DNA of 64,000 nucleotides from Bacillota bacterium (GCA_023397675.1 JAEWTV010000112.1:62001-126000), one strand, 5' to 3'; positions 1-8,595 are shown, counted from the stretch's first letter. Translations and numbers: made by a program. The notes: generated from the sequence alone by a model not told the origin.

Positions 1-268
1 TATTAAAGATTTTACTTTCATCCATAATTTCTTAACACCTACTAAATAAATAACACACCATTACACATTAAAAATGTACTACTAAGTATGTATATAGAAT
101 ATTAAAGATTTAAACCTAAGACCTTCATTTTCATTATTGAGTTTAGAAAGTACTTATATCAATGTCTAGTTAATAAGGCAAATCACAAGTAGTATTGTAC
201 AAAAAATTACACCAAATGTCAATTTTTTAAAAATCGGCGTGTTTGTGAAACTTGTTTATACTTTCTTT
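1..268. other. Non-coding, nothing recognised
   Basis: AT-rich stretch at the left window edge, downstream of the minus-strand lipoprotein gene. I see no gene, RNA or convincing terminator hairpin in it. Confidence 0.5.
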
Positions 269-1486
269 CTATTGCTCCTTCTTTAATGCTCCCTCATGAT
301 AGGTATTCATCGGGTCCCATAAAAACCATTCATCATAACCTGCATCATAAACAGCCTGAATTTGCTGTCTTACCTGTTCATCCCCATAATTCTGATAATT
401 ACCTTTCCCAATCCACGTAGCTGTAAAATCCTGTAGGTAGGCTCTTACCATGGGTTTATAACCATCTACTTTTTCAAGCCTTGCCTTGGCTTTAAGATAA
501 GTATTTTTAATTACATTATAAGGATCAAAATCCGGTTTTGGAAATCTTACATTATTAATGACCTGTCCCAAAGCATAGTGTGATGGGTATGACATAGGGC
601 ACACATAATCCAGGTTCTTGCCTACTTCTTCCCATACCTGTCCTATTCCTTCAGTATCTCCTGGGCTTTCGGTAATAATTGCAAAAACATCTCCTGATAA
701 TATCGCATCAGGTATCTGTTGCCTTGCAAATGCCAAAAAATCATTGACAGTTTCAGCCTCTTTTTTACCTCCTGTGTCACCAAAAACCATTTGACTCTTT
801 TTGCCATCAGGGAATCTTATGTAATCGAGTTGAACCTCATCAAAACCTTTTGAAAGTGCTTCCTTTGCCAAGTCTACATTATACTGCCATGCATCCTTGC
901 TATATGGATTTACCCATGTTATTCCATCATGTACAAATAATCCTCCGTTTTTGTTTTTTATTGCTACATCAGGTCTGCCTTTTGACAGAAACGGGTCCTT
1001 AAAGCATACTATCCTAGCAATTGCGTAAATATTGTTGGCGTGCAGCTCTTTTACAACCTTTTCAGCATCATATCTTACATCTATTGCATTTACTTGTTTT
1101 GCAAGTGGTACTTTTGAATCCACACATACATATCCATCATCATCCTTGTAGTCTATAACATAGCTGTTGATTTCAGTTGTGTTAGCCAGGTCAATATAAT
1201 GTTTCAGCCTTGAACCTGCTGATGTGGCAGTCAAATATAAACCCTTTGCTTTAACCCTTTTTTTATCTGAATTCTGGAAGCCAGTCTCTGATTGGGCAGG
1301 ACTCTTAATGGTTGAAATGGTATTTTGATTTTGATCTTTTTGAGTAGTTGTAGGACTGGTACTTGTGACCGGCATGCCTTTATATTCATAAGCTGTAACT
1401 GCGCGAGAACTGCATGCAGTAAATGATACCGGTGCTATACCTATTAATACAGCCAAAGCAATTCCTCTCAATGTGTTTTTCCCCAA
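269..1486 (-). CDS. DUF4015 putative glycoside hydrolase, lipoprotein
   Basis: A secreted, lipid-anchored protein of 405 residues. The chosen start is TTG at 1486, preceded by AGGGGGG about 8 nt upstream; the frame stays open 33 codons further but has no other ribosome binding site. The N-terminus is a short basic stretch, a hydrophobic core and a lipobox-like FTAC with Cys25. After a Thr/Gln/Ser-rich linker, the DUF4015 (PF13200) fold runs from about residue 80 to near the end. Visible family landmarks are AKGLYLT near its start, an IDYKDDDG segment, DEVQLDYIRFPDG and CPMSYPSHY. The family is a predicted TIM-barrel glycosidase related to alpha-amylase-like enzymes; no substrate is established. 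It stands alone. Family call is strong, catalytic role is inferred. Confidence 0.85.
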   Translation of the reverse strand: MGKNTLRGIALAVLIGIAPVSFTACSSRAVTAYEYKGMPVTSTSPTTTQKDQNQNTISTIKSPAQSETGFQNSDKKRVKAKGLYLTATSAGSRLKHYIDLANTTEINSYVIDYKDDDGYVCVDSKVPLAKQVNAIDVRYDAEKVVKELHANNIYAIARIVCFKDPFLSKGRPDVAIKNKNGGLFVHDGITWVNPYSKDAWQYNVDLAKEALSKGFDEVQLDYIRFPDGKKSQMVFGDTGGKKEAETVNDFLAFARQQIPDAILSGDVFAIITESPGDTEGIGQVWEEVGKNLDYVCPMSYPSHYALGQVINNVRFPKPDFDPYNVIKNTYLKAKARLEKVDGYKPMVRAYLQDFTATWIGKGNYQNYGDEQVRQQIQAVYDAGYDEWFLWDPMNTYHEGALKKEQ

Positions 1487-1821
1487 GATATGACCCCCCT
1501 GTTGTCTTTTGTAAACGACATAAATATGTAATTTTCGATTATATAATAAATGTAACAAATCCTGCCGGATGTAGCAATAATCCAAATTCTGAGCATTTTG
1601 GAGGAAGTTTTGTATCGGTGTTCAGAAATGCTTTTAGGATTCAATTATTAAGACGTTTTTTAATTCGCCAGGTTCCATGAAAATGATACTTTTTGCAGAA
1701 AATTTTTACTTTTTTTGGAGTTAGTAATGACAGTTAATCAAGATAGATTTAAAGGTTGGGATAAATAAAGAAATAAAAAACAGTTTTTCTCTCCCGCTTT
1801 TGAACCGGCCAAAATCGGGGG

Positions 1822-1847
1822 AAAAGCCGCCGCTCGCCGCGGAGGCT
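1822..1847 (-). repeat. Left arm of 26-bp inverted repeat
   Basis: On the minus strand this reads AGCCTCCGCGGCGAGCGGCG followed by GCTTTT. The same 26 bases, with one change, occur on the plus strand at 7,078-7,103. The two arms face each other across 5.2 kb and bracket the AlbA_2-STAND island. No target-site duplication could be identified by eye. Confidence 0.7.
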
Positions 1848-1945
1848 GAAAAGATAGGCGCGACGGATTCCGTGACAGAGCATCCAAGCTTCCATCCATA
1901 GCTTTGTCCGGCCGTTTCCAATGGCATCCATCCCATACCCAACTG

Positions 1946-1967
1946 AATCTGCCATCCCTGGCAGATT
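1946..1967. repeat. Perfect 9-bp hairpin
   Basis: AATCTGCCA, a four-base loop TCCC, then TGGCAGATT. It lies inside the GC-rich remnant, has no adjoining T-run, and so is unlikely to be a terminator. It may belong to a structured RNA or the end of a decayed transposon. Confidence 0.5.
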
Positions 1968-1989
1968 CGCCAGACTCTTATTGATGTCA

Positions 1990-2047
1990 GCAGGGTTGCT
2001 CTAAGTCACTCCACCAAGCGCCTTTAGGGTTAATGTATCGGGTGGCT
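1990..2047 (-). repeat. Degenerate repeat, inverted copy at 5615-5680
   Basis: On the minus strand, TATAGCCACC is followed after a variable gap by a segment reading AAGGCGCTTGGTGGAGTGAC and then TTAGA. The plus strand at 5,615-5,680 carries TATAGCCACC and then AAGGCGTTTGGTGAAGTGTC with TTAGA. Same element, different decay. Confidence 0.55.
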
Positions 2048-2129
2048 ATACCGAACTTTGCAGACAAAGTTCTAACGAGGGTGCTAATTAGCTGCTTCGA
2101 AGTTTTCTCGCATTAGAACTGCCCGCATC

Positions 2130-2183
2130 CTTGCCCATTGAAAGCTGAGCTGGCAGGTGTTGCTGTGAACGAAGGTCGAATGC
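2130..2183 (+). repeat. Repeat A (54 bp; copy at 6814-6867)
   Basis: Begins CTTGCCCATTGAAAGCTGAG and ends TCGAATGC. A copy in the same orientation lies at 6,814-6,867, differing at only a handful of positions. A third, shorter piece (CAGGTATTGCTGTGAATGAT) lies at 5,570-5,592. No coding function is visible. Confidence 0.7.
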
Positions 2184-2209
2184 CGGTGAATGTCCCGGAT
2201 GGCCATTCA

Positions 2210-2352
2210 AGTAGCATCTGAGCAGGATAGCGAAGTTGCATCGTACCGGCGTAAGACCGAGCGAGCAGCTTACAGATGCCGCAGTAGGCTTTCACAAGGG
2301 CAGCCATGGAAGGTGGGGCCTGGGGGAAACCGTGGCGAACAGGTTTCGCCCC
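2210..2352 (+). ncRNA. Candidate structured RNA downstream of repeat A
   Basis: Two long-range pairings are visible. GCATCTG near 2,214 can pair with CAGATGC near 2,273. Further on, GGGGGAAACC can pair with GGTTTCGCCCC (one bulged base) around a short loop at about 2,320-2,352. GC content is high and no reading frame is plausible. The arrangement recalls RNAs attached to IS605-type or IscB-type transposons (omegaRNA/HEARO), but no nuclease ORF is next to it, and I cannot assign a family. Speculative. Confidence 0.3.
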
Positions 2353-2429
2353 AGAAATCCAATAATAACTTAAAGAATTAATCTTACCACACCGTGGGTT
2401 AACCCACGTCTGCACAAACCAAGCTGGTT

Positions 2430-2699
2430 TCACCGACTGGGGAAGAACACTTCATTCATTAGTTCTCTGCAATCCTTAAGCCCATGCATGTAAAAGAACT
2501 CGTGTGCCAGTGCATCTATCTCATTGCTTACCCGCTCCCAATCCAGAAAAACCTCATGATCGGCCAAATCAAGCTCTTTTTCCAGCTTGTCAAGTTCACG
2601 AGTCAGCTGTTTTATCTTTTTGATTTTTATGAATTCCTCTTCCAGCTGTTCAAGCCTTAAATCACAGTGCGGCTTAAGGCGTTTTGATATTTCGGACAT
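2430..2699 (-). CDS. Small coiled-coil hypothetical protein
   Basis: An 89-residue protein starting at ATG 2699, behind a good GGGAGG site 8 nt upstream; an upstream extension in the same frame has no such site. It is highly charged and mostly helical. Residues about 15-55 are rich in Leu, Glu and Lys in a heptad-like pattern (KIKQLTRELDKLEKELDLAD), followed by an aromatic segment HEFFYMHGL. No signal peptide, membrane segment or known domain is visible. It sits inside the accessory island, downstream of the cloverleaf-like RNA candidate and next to repeat A. I do not recognise it. Confidence 0.6.
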   Translation of the reverse strand: MSEISKRLKPHCDLRLEQLEEEFIKIKKIKQLTRELDKLEKELDLADHEVFLDWERVSNEIDALAHEFFYMHGLKDCRELMNEVFFPSR

Positions 2700-2821
2700 A
2701 TATAATTTCCCTCCCGAATTTTTATTGGGAGGGAAATTAAAAGCGCATAACAGGTACACCCCGTATGCGCTAATGTTATCATTGTCTTGTAACAATGGAA
2801 AAAATCGGCTATAATAACATT

Positions 2822-2912
2822 GTTGCTTGTGGCGGACTAACGTCCGTACGTGTGGGTGCGTATACACCTGCATGAGCCTTCAGGTGTTCTAGCACCTGAG
2901 GGTCACGGCAAC
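2822..2912. ncRNA. Cloverleaf-like candidate structured element
   Basis: 91 nt closed by GTTGC/GCAAC, with a further GTG/CAC helix inside, and three hairpins in a row. These are CGGAC-TAAC-GTCCG, then a GTGT/ACAC hairpin, then TCAGGTG-TTCTAG-CACCTGA. The plus strand continues with TTTT, the minus strand leads into the 89-residue ORF. It is not a standard tRNA: there is no recognisable anticodon or T-loop. It could be an RNA or the folded end of a single-strand transposon. Strand is uncertain. Confidence 0.4.
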
Positions 2913-3042
2913 TTTTAATTTCCCTATCCATTATTGTATCATTCTGGAATGGAATTGCAACAAAAAATTACAATTCAAATTTACTGCTTCCAACCAAAGT
3001 TGAAAAAGACATGTTGATAATTAATAAGTACGTTTTATAAAA

Positions 3043-5325
3043 TTATTTATAAAGTGAAATTCCTTTAAGTATTGGAATGTCAAATGCAAATGTATTGAAT
3101 CTAATGTTGCTTTCTTTACCTAAATGTCTCATATGATGATTATATGAACTAATAATGTTGCGTTTTATAAAATGAAAAAAAGGCTTTCCAACAAAATCAT
3201 CTACCCAATTTATAAATAGTTCATCAGCATAGTTTCGATATTCATCATGTGTTTTGAATTGTTGTCTGCTATACTCATCGAAAGCCTTCATGTGATAAGC
3301 TGTTCCCTTTAGCATATGAGCTAAACTTTCATATTCACTATTATTGAACAACTCTGAATTAATGTTAAGTTCTTGAATAATATCATCATATTTCCCAAGC
3401 ATAGCATATAAAATTGATTTCCATATGTGCATCATTATCTTTTCATCTTTATTAGTTATGTAGTTAGCTATACTTACAAAGTCAGTATTAATTTCATTAT
3501 ATAGACTATATATATTTAAATGGTTTTGCCTTATTTTATTAAAGTTTTTATAAAACGGAACTAAATAATTACCTTGATGTAGCATTCTTATTTCATCAAT
3601 TTTAGGTTGCCCGATAACACTATTTATTTCATCTAAAATTAGGTTATATGATATGATTTCTATTGAATTTTCAAGATTCATTAACCCAAAGTTGTAGGCG
3701 TAGTCTTCTCTGATAGTTCTACTAACATATGAAATTCTATTTTTTCTATAATACAAATTGGTATATTCAGCTGCTGGAATTCTTTTTTCTTCTAACAAAT
3801 AAGATTTAAGTAATCCATTTATTGCATAAATAGTATTATGATCTTTTGTTTCTTTTGTTATTACTGATAAAGAAATAAGATTTTCTATAGAAGAAAACAC
3901 ATTAGCATTGTCTAAACAAGTAATAAATTTTATCTCATTAAGAGATAAGCAGTTATCATCAGACACCGCTAGGGAATAAATAAGTTTTAACTCTCTATCA
4001 TTTAAAATTCCAAGTGTAGAATCGAAACAATACGCTTTGATACTCTTTTCACTCTCTACATTTCTTCTCTCCAAAATATCTGATAACTTTCTTCCCCTTT
4101 TAATTTGTGCAATAAAATATTTTATATAAAGCGGATTACCATTTGTTAATTTATAGAATTGCTTAAAACTGTCTCCTATTTCAATAGAATCACTTTCTTC
4201 CAATTCATACTTTTCCACGACATCCAAAATATATTGTTTTGTGATACTTTCATCAAAATTTAAAACTGGTACATATTGCTGAACTCTTAAATCATGCCTA
4301 GATGTTAGTAAAAATTTATGTCCTGAAGGAGCATTTTGAATAAATTCATTTATCTCTTCTATTTCTGAATCAGTAAAAACCTCAAGGTTATCTAATACAA
4401 AAAAATATTTATAACCTTCAAGTGCTTGTTTTAAAAGTTCTGATTTTTTTATTTTATCTATAGAACGAATATATTCATATTCATAAAATAACAATAAAAT
4501 TTTATTGATAAGATCATCTATAGATTGGAACTCTCTGTGAAGTTCTCTTCTCTCATCAAAATAGATTCTCTGGTCTTTAGCACTTATCCATATTACATCA
4601 TCAAAATCTTTACTACCATTCTCGATAGAATTTTTAATATCTTCAGCAATTTTATATGCTATAGAAGTTTTACCAACTCCTCCATCTCCTGTTAAAGATA
4701 ATAAATAGTTTTTATGGTGATTAATTAGTTTACTGTAAACATCTTTAATTTCCAATGTACGTCCAAAGAAGTTATAGTATGGTGGTGGCGGAAATTTAGA
4801 ATATCTATTATATGTAGGGTCATTAGAAATTACCTCTTGCGTTGACTTTAATTGAGCTCTTATCATTTTCTCCAGTGTCACCAGATCAGTAGCAATGTCA
4901 TTTACTGAACCATTTCTAAAATAAATTGCTCCTTTCTGTAATTTACCTTCGTACTCCTTAACACATATAATTGGCCTAACCTGAGTCTTAAATATTTTTA
5001 TCACTACCAAAGAACATTTAAATTCTTTAAGATAGACTCTATAAAATGCAAAATCAACAGGGTGACTTGAATAAGACTTTAATAGTTGAATCCAGTTTGA
5101 TTCTTCAATATCAACATCCTCACCTATGCCTACCACTTCTTTTATATCTGTAACCCCACATAAAATGTAAGCAGCTTCATCAAATGTAGAATTAGCTAGA
5201 GCTAAAATATCTTTTACAAAATCTGTTTTACTTTTCTTAGATGAATAATCATAGAAACTCTTTTTAAAATCTAGCAATGGTCCTTCGCTATGTTTAATTA
5301 ATTTTATGAGTAAATTTTCGTCCAT
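3043..5325 (-). CDS. AlbA_2 (Schlafen)-STAND NTPase, likely defence protein
   Basis: A 760-residue cytoplasmic protein with two recognisable halves. Residues about 1-150 form an AlbA_2/Schlafen-type domain: a LLDFKKSF start, LALANS, an ILCGVTD strand and a GAIYFRNGS segment. From about 185 a STAND-type NTPase follows. It has FFGRTLEIKDV, Walker A GDGGVGKTS (about 213-221), Walker B-like YFFVLDNLE (about 307-315) and a sensor LLTSR (about 340), then a winged-helix-like and helical C-terminal part of about 350 residues that probably senses a trigger. STAND NTPases with N-terminal effector domains are common in anti-phage systems; here the AlbA_2 domain would be the effector. Codons are very AT-rich compared with the flanking repeats. 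The gene lies within an inverted-repeat-bounded island with a membrane protein gene upstream. Defence role is inferred. Confidence 0.75.
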   Translation of the reverse strand: MDENLLIKLIKHSEGPLLDFKKSFYDYSSKKSKTDFVKDILALANSTFDEAAYILCGVTDIKEVVGIGEDVDIEESNWIQLLKSYSSHPVDFAFYRVYLKEFKCSLVVIKIFKTQVRPIICVKEYEGKLQKGAIYFRNGSVNDIATDLVTLEKMIRAQLKSTQEVISNDPTYNRYSKFPPPPYYNFFGRTLEIKDVYSKLINHHKNYLLSLTGDGGVGKTSIAYKIAEDIKNSIENGSKDFDDVIWISAKDQRIYFDERRELHREFQSIDDLINKILLLFYEYEYIRSIDKIKKSELLKQALEGYKYFFVLDNLEVFTDSEIEEINEFIQNAPSGHKFLLTSRHDLRVQQYVPVLNFDESITKQYILDVVEKYELEESDSIEIGDSFKQFYKLTNGNPLYIKYFIAQIKRGRKLSDILERRNVESEKSIKAYCFDSTLGILNDRELKLIYSLAVSDDNCLSLNEIKFITCLDNANVFSSIENLISLSVITKETKDHNTIYAINGLLKSYLLEEKRIPAAEYTNLYYRKNRISYVSRTIREDYAYNFGLMNLENSIEIISYNLILDEINSVIGQPKIDEIRMLHQGNYLVPFYKNFNKIRQNHLNIYSLYNEINTDFVSIANYITNKDEKIMMHIWKSILYAMLGKYDDIIQELNINSELFNNSEYESLAHMLKGTAYHMKAFDEYSRQQFKTHDEYRNYADELFINWVDDFVGKPFFHFIKRNIISSYNHHMRHLGKESNIRFNTFAFDIPILKGISLYK

Positions 5326-5727
5326 AGTTCCTCCAAATAACTATTAAATTCAAGAGTAATGAATAGGGTTATACAAAATAGTAAAATAATATTTTGTTCA
5401 ATAAAAATAATTTAACATAATCATATAATAATTTACATTTTTAAACAAGTTGTTACTTAACATAATTGGTATTAATGGTATTTATATAGAACCGCTGTAA
5501 TTCTTTAAAAAGATTCTCCATGCAATTAGAAAAATTTTTCATACCACCCCTAGAACCCTGTCGATCTAACAGGTATTGCTGTGAATGATGGTAGCCACGA
5601 GAAGGCATAGGTAATTCTTTATAGCCACCTAAAATAATAGCCCTTAAGGCGTTTGGTGAAGTGTCTTAGAAATTCCTGCTTGCATCAATTTTAAAGTATT
5701 ATTTTATATAAATAATTAACACTTTTA
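5326..5727. other. Intergenic region with repeat fragments
   Basis: AT-rich for its first half, with room for the NTPase promoter. From 5,550 to 5,690 it becomes less AT-rich and carries two decayed pieces of the island repeats: one matching repeat A (5,570-5,592) and one matching the 1,990-2,047 repeat in inverted orientation (5,615-5,680). No gene seen. Confidence 0.5.
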
Positions 5728-6636
5728 TTAACCTTCTTTATTTTCATCATTAATTCCATCATAAATTTTATTAGGTAGATAAATTTTATACTTACCCTTT
5801 TTTTTGATTTTTTCGGAAGATATCCAAGTATCATATTTATTAACTAGCTTCGGTACAAGTTTATTAAGTATTTTTTTCATAACCTTACATAACGACTTTG
5901 ATATTATTAACTTCAACTTACTTGAAGTACTATTTTTATTAATTGTTAAAGCTAAATAATGGTTTCCTAGCATCATCATAAAACCAAAAAACATAATGCT
6001 AAAAAACCATCCTAAGGCTATATAAAACAAATATTTATCAGAAAAAATTTTATTAGAATCTAGAGCATTAAGAATTGCAAAATATAAAGCAACCGAACAT
6101 GCTAAAACACTAAATACTGAAGTATCATATAACAGACGAATAATATTATAATATATTCGTAAATAAATATTTTTTTGTTGTATAAACCTATCCCATTTAA
6201 AATTCCCATATACTACATATAAGTTATTCCAATATTCATCAACTATGGTTTTATAAAAATTATGATACATACACCAGAAGTCAAGCCATCTATCTTCATC
6301 ATATTTTTCTGTATTACATGTATAAAAAAGATCATCCAGTTCAAAGTATTTCTCTACAATGCCATTTCCTAATTTATATATTTTGGAGTCTGGTGAGCTA
6401 TACTTCTCAAAGAATTCTTTTAGCTGACTTTGTTTCGTGTAAAAGTCCTGAGACCTGTTAATTTTTCTTAAAAAAATAAAAATAGGACTACATACATCTC
6501 TAATGTTTTCATTAACTTGATTCTGAAATTGTTCAGCTTTTTTATTTCGCTGGTAATAAAAGTATCCTAAGAATGCTGATATTGTTGCAGTTATTATCGA
6601 AGTGACTACTGGAAAATTTTTAAGTATATCCCACAT
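5728..6636 (-). CDS. Hypothetical membrane protein in the STAND island
   Basis: 302 residues, start ATG at 6636. The N-terminus is one membrane segment (about residues 9-28), then a soluble, charged, aromatic-rich stretch of about 140 residues. Two further membrane segments follow at about 175-195 and 203-228 (the second very Phe/Met-rich), and a Lys-rich cytoplasmic tail ends the protein. I recognise no domain. Very AT-rich codons match the neighbouring NTPase gene, suggesting shared ancestry. It is transcribed in the same direction, 400 bp upstream, with repeat debris between them. It could be a membrane effector partner or an unrelated passenger. Confidence 0.65.
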   Translation of the reverse strand: MWDILKNFPVVTSIITATISAFLGYFYYQRNKKAEQFQNQVNENIRDVCSPIFIFLRKINRSQDFYTKQSQLKEFFEKYSSPDSKIYKLGNGIVEKYFELDDLFYTCNTEKYDEDRWLDFWCMYHNFYKTIVDEYWNNLYVVYGNFKWDRFIQQKNIYLRIYYNIIRLLYDTSVFSVLACSVALYFAILNALDSNKIFSDKYLFYIALGWFFSIMFFGFMMMLGNHYLALTINKNSTSSKLKLIISKSLCKVMKKILNKLVPKLVNKYDTWISSEKIKKKGKYKIYLPNKIYDGINDENKEG

Positions 6637-6813
6637 AAATTACTCTCCAATTATGTACCATTAATTAACTATCATTATAGCATATTTTGTAATTTTCCAA
6701 TGTAATTATGTGTTAAATAAGTCTTTACACAGTAGGAAGGAGTTTACTCTTAAGAGATATGACCAGTCTTTCTGTTTTCATACTTTAGCCGTCCCCAAAG
6801 CCCTACCCACATA

Positions 6814-6867
6814 CTTGCCCATTGAAAGCTGAGCTGGCAGATGTTGCTGCAAACAAAGTTCGAATGC
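6814..6867 (+). repeat. Repeat B (copy of repeat A)
   Basis: Same orientation as the 2,130-2,183 copy. The first 27 bases (CTTGCCCATTGAAAGCTGAG and onward) are identical, the rest differ at scattered positions. Confidence 0.7.
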
Positions 6868-7077
6868 TATAAGCCTCTCTTGCCTCTCCAGCACCGCCGT
6901 ATGGTGTTTGAAAAACGCATCGTTATGTAACCGGTGAAAAAATTGACGGCGTGGGAAAATGGACTGGATGGACATTTTAGGTGCATGTGAGCCATGGATG
7001 GGGAATATGCACCTACCGCCAAAGGAAATTTGTGAACCGTCTGGTATATAGATGCTTTTTCACAGCCACCCTGAGGA

Positions 7078-7103
7078 AGCCTCCGCGGCGAGCGGCGACT
7101 TTT
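7078..7103 (+). repeat. Right arm of 26-bp inverted repeat
   Basis: AGCCTCCGCGGCGAGCGGCG then ACTTTT. It differs at one position from the reverse complement of 1,822-1,847. It marks the right edge of the island, 40 bp before the L,D-transpeptidase terminator. Confidence 0.7.
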
Positions 7104-7144
7104 GCCCCGCTTTACGTCCCTGAAACAGTTTTATAAATTAAAAA

Positions 7145-7186
7145 ATGGGGTTGCCGCACTTTATTGTTTTAGTGCGGCAGCCCCAT
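7145..7186 (-). terminator. Terminator of the L,D-transpeptidase gene
   Basis: ATGGGGTTGCCGCACT pairs with AGTGCGGCAGCCCCAT across a 10-nt loop, about 16 bp with one bulge. On the minus strand the stem is followed by a T-run. It lies just past the stop codon. Confidence 0.9.
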
Positions 7187-7197
7187 TCTAAATCCCC

Positions 7198-8595
7198 CTA
7201 ATACACTACCACCGTCGTCCCTAGAGGAATATACTTTGCCAACCAGTCAATGTCCTCCTGTTTCATTCGCACACACCCATGAGAAGCAGGTCTGCCCAAG
7301 GTAGCATCCAGCAAACTACCATCCGGCTTATAAGTTCTCGAATGCATTGCAGCACCGCCATTAAAAAGCATTACAGGTCCAACATAGTATTCACCGAAAT
7401 TCCACCTTGTCTCATATTCGAAATACTTAAAGACACCGCTAATGGTTGGTGTTACATTTCTTCCCGTGGCACACATTGCAGACCGTTCCAGTTTCCAGTT
7501 TCCTTTTTCCCCTATAAAGGCATTCACCTGCTGAAATTTTAGACTGATCCATATTAAATATTTGGAACTGCTTTTATAGCCATTCTCATTTACAAATATC
7601 TCTTTTAATTCGTCGGAGCAGTCCTTGCTGTCTGTATAGTTGGTTTCTGAAATATATATATTCCAGTAAGGAACCCAGCCTACCGTTCCATCTGAAAAGC
7701 ATACCTTTGCAGCTGTTGTTCCGCTGTAGCTCACATAAATGCCCTTGCTCCCCTTTTTCTTATAGGCTGTCTTGTTTGTCAAACCTATATTGCTGTAAAC
7801 ATTCGAATCCCTGATAAGACTGCATTCTATATCTACAGTCTTTATGGTTTTACGCATTTCGGCCACTTTCCTCTGATAGGCAATCTCAGGCGGGCATTCC
7901 TCAACATCTAACTCAACATCCTGAGAAATACTATTAATGCCATTATCCAGCACAAAAACAGCTTTATCTTTACCCGCTATACTCGAAATTGTTATAGGGC
8001 AACTGGAAACCGCTTTTTCTTTGATAAGATAGTGCTTGTTTTCAAAGCCTTTAACTTTTTCTCCGTTGAATTCCCAATGTGCACCTAATTCAAATATCCT
8101 TCCGCTATTATTTATAATTTGAATGGATGCTTTAACCTTCTCATTAGTGTAAGCTTTTTGAATCTGTGTTGTAGAAAGGATGGTAACAGGAATAGTATTA
8201 TTTACTTGAAATATCTTTTCAGCAGATGAAACCAGTTTATTCAGTTCATTATAAAGTAACAAAGAGACTTTTACTTGGGGATATACATCAGGAGGAACAA
8301 CATAATTGAATTCCACCCGGTTTTCGCTTTTGAGAGTTGTAACCTTTTCGGGATAACCAGACACTTCAGCGCCATTAACCATCCATACCGGTCTTAAAGC
8401 TGTCTCTGATTCAGGGAGGTTAATATTAGTTATAACCTTTATCTTTTCACCTACATAAACCTCATCAAATTCACTTTGCAGATTTATTTGATTTTGTACA
8501 TCAAATGCTTCATCGGCACCCTGCTCCGCAAATGCCGGGAATCCACCAAACACCAGGCATATTGCAAGTATAAAAGCTACTATTTTTTTATTCAT
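7198..8595 (-). CDS. L,D-transpeptidase (YkuD domain), secreted
   Basis: A 465-residue exported enzyme. Residues 1-23 are a classic signal peptide ending FAEQ. The middle part consists of two Ig-like, beta-rich stretches (about 30-230) and an SH3-like region (about 250-310, ending DGTVGWVPYW). The C-terminal YkuD catalytic domain carries the hallmark SHGCVRM, with the nucleophile Cys at about 441. The family forms 3-3 crosslinks in peptidoglycan or attaches proteins to it, acting outside the membrane. It is transcribed alone between two terminators. The family call is secure; the exact crosslink made cannot be told from sequence. Confidence 0.92.
   Translation of the reverse strand: MNKKIVAFILAICLVFGGFPAFAEQGADEAFDVQNQINLQSEFDEVYVGEKIKVITNINLPESETALRPVWMVNGAEVSGYPEKVTTLKSENRVEFNYVVPPDVYPQVKVSLLLYNELNKLVSSAEKIFQVNNTIPVTILSTTQIQKAYTNEKVKASIQIINNSGRIFELGAHWEFNGEKVKGFENKHYLIKEKAVSSCPITISSIAGKDKAVFVLDNGINSISQDVELDVEECPPEIAYQRKVAEMRKTIKTVDIECSLIRDSNVYSNIGLTNKTAYKKKGSKGIYVSYSGTTAAKVCFSDGTVGWVPYWNIYISETNYTDSKDCSDELKEIFVNENGYKSSSKYLIWISLKFQQVNAFIGEKGNWKLERSAMCATGRNVTPTISGVFKYFEYETRWNFGEYYVGPVMLFNGGAAMHSRTYKPDGSLLDATLGRPASHGCVRMKQEDIDWLAKYIPLGTTVVVY

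Larger units (their letters stand above)
1587..2429. other. GC-rich non-coding stretch with structured repeat remnants
   Basis: From about 1,790 to 2,420 the base composition is visibly richer in G+C than either flank, and the long frames in it do not look like proteins. It holds one arm of a 26-bp inverted repeat, a perfect 9-bp hairpin, a segment repeated inverted at about 5,615-5,680, and repeat A, shared with about 6,814. It looks like the remains of a mobile or structured-RNA element acquired from elsewhere. Confidence 0.55.
6637..7144. other. Intergenic region with repeat B and right arm of the island
   Basis: Contains repeat B (6,814-6,867) and the right inverted-repeat arm (7,078-7,103). 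The composition becomes GC-richer from about 6,780, as in the left boundary. The open frames across it show no protein-like features. Confidence 0.5.

Noticed and set aside
1721..1955. Two overlapping minus-strand frames of 68-73 residues
   Set aside because: They cover the inverted-repeat arm and hairpin, lack start signals and look random.
2113..2433. 106-residue minus-strand frame
   Set aside because: It runs across repeat A and the folded GC-rich region, has no start signal and no protein-like composition; its length is explained by high G+C.
2822..2912. Cloverleaf considered as a tRNA gene
   Set aside because: No anticodon loop of 7 nt, no TTC T-loop and a 5-bp closing stem; kept only as a structured-element candidate.
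6778..6975. 65-residue frame sharing QQHLPAQLSMGK with the frame across repeat A
   Set aside because: The shared peptide is only the DNA repeat read in translation; the two frames differ elsewhere and neither has a ribosome binding site.
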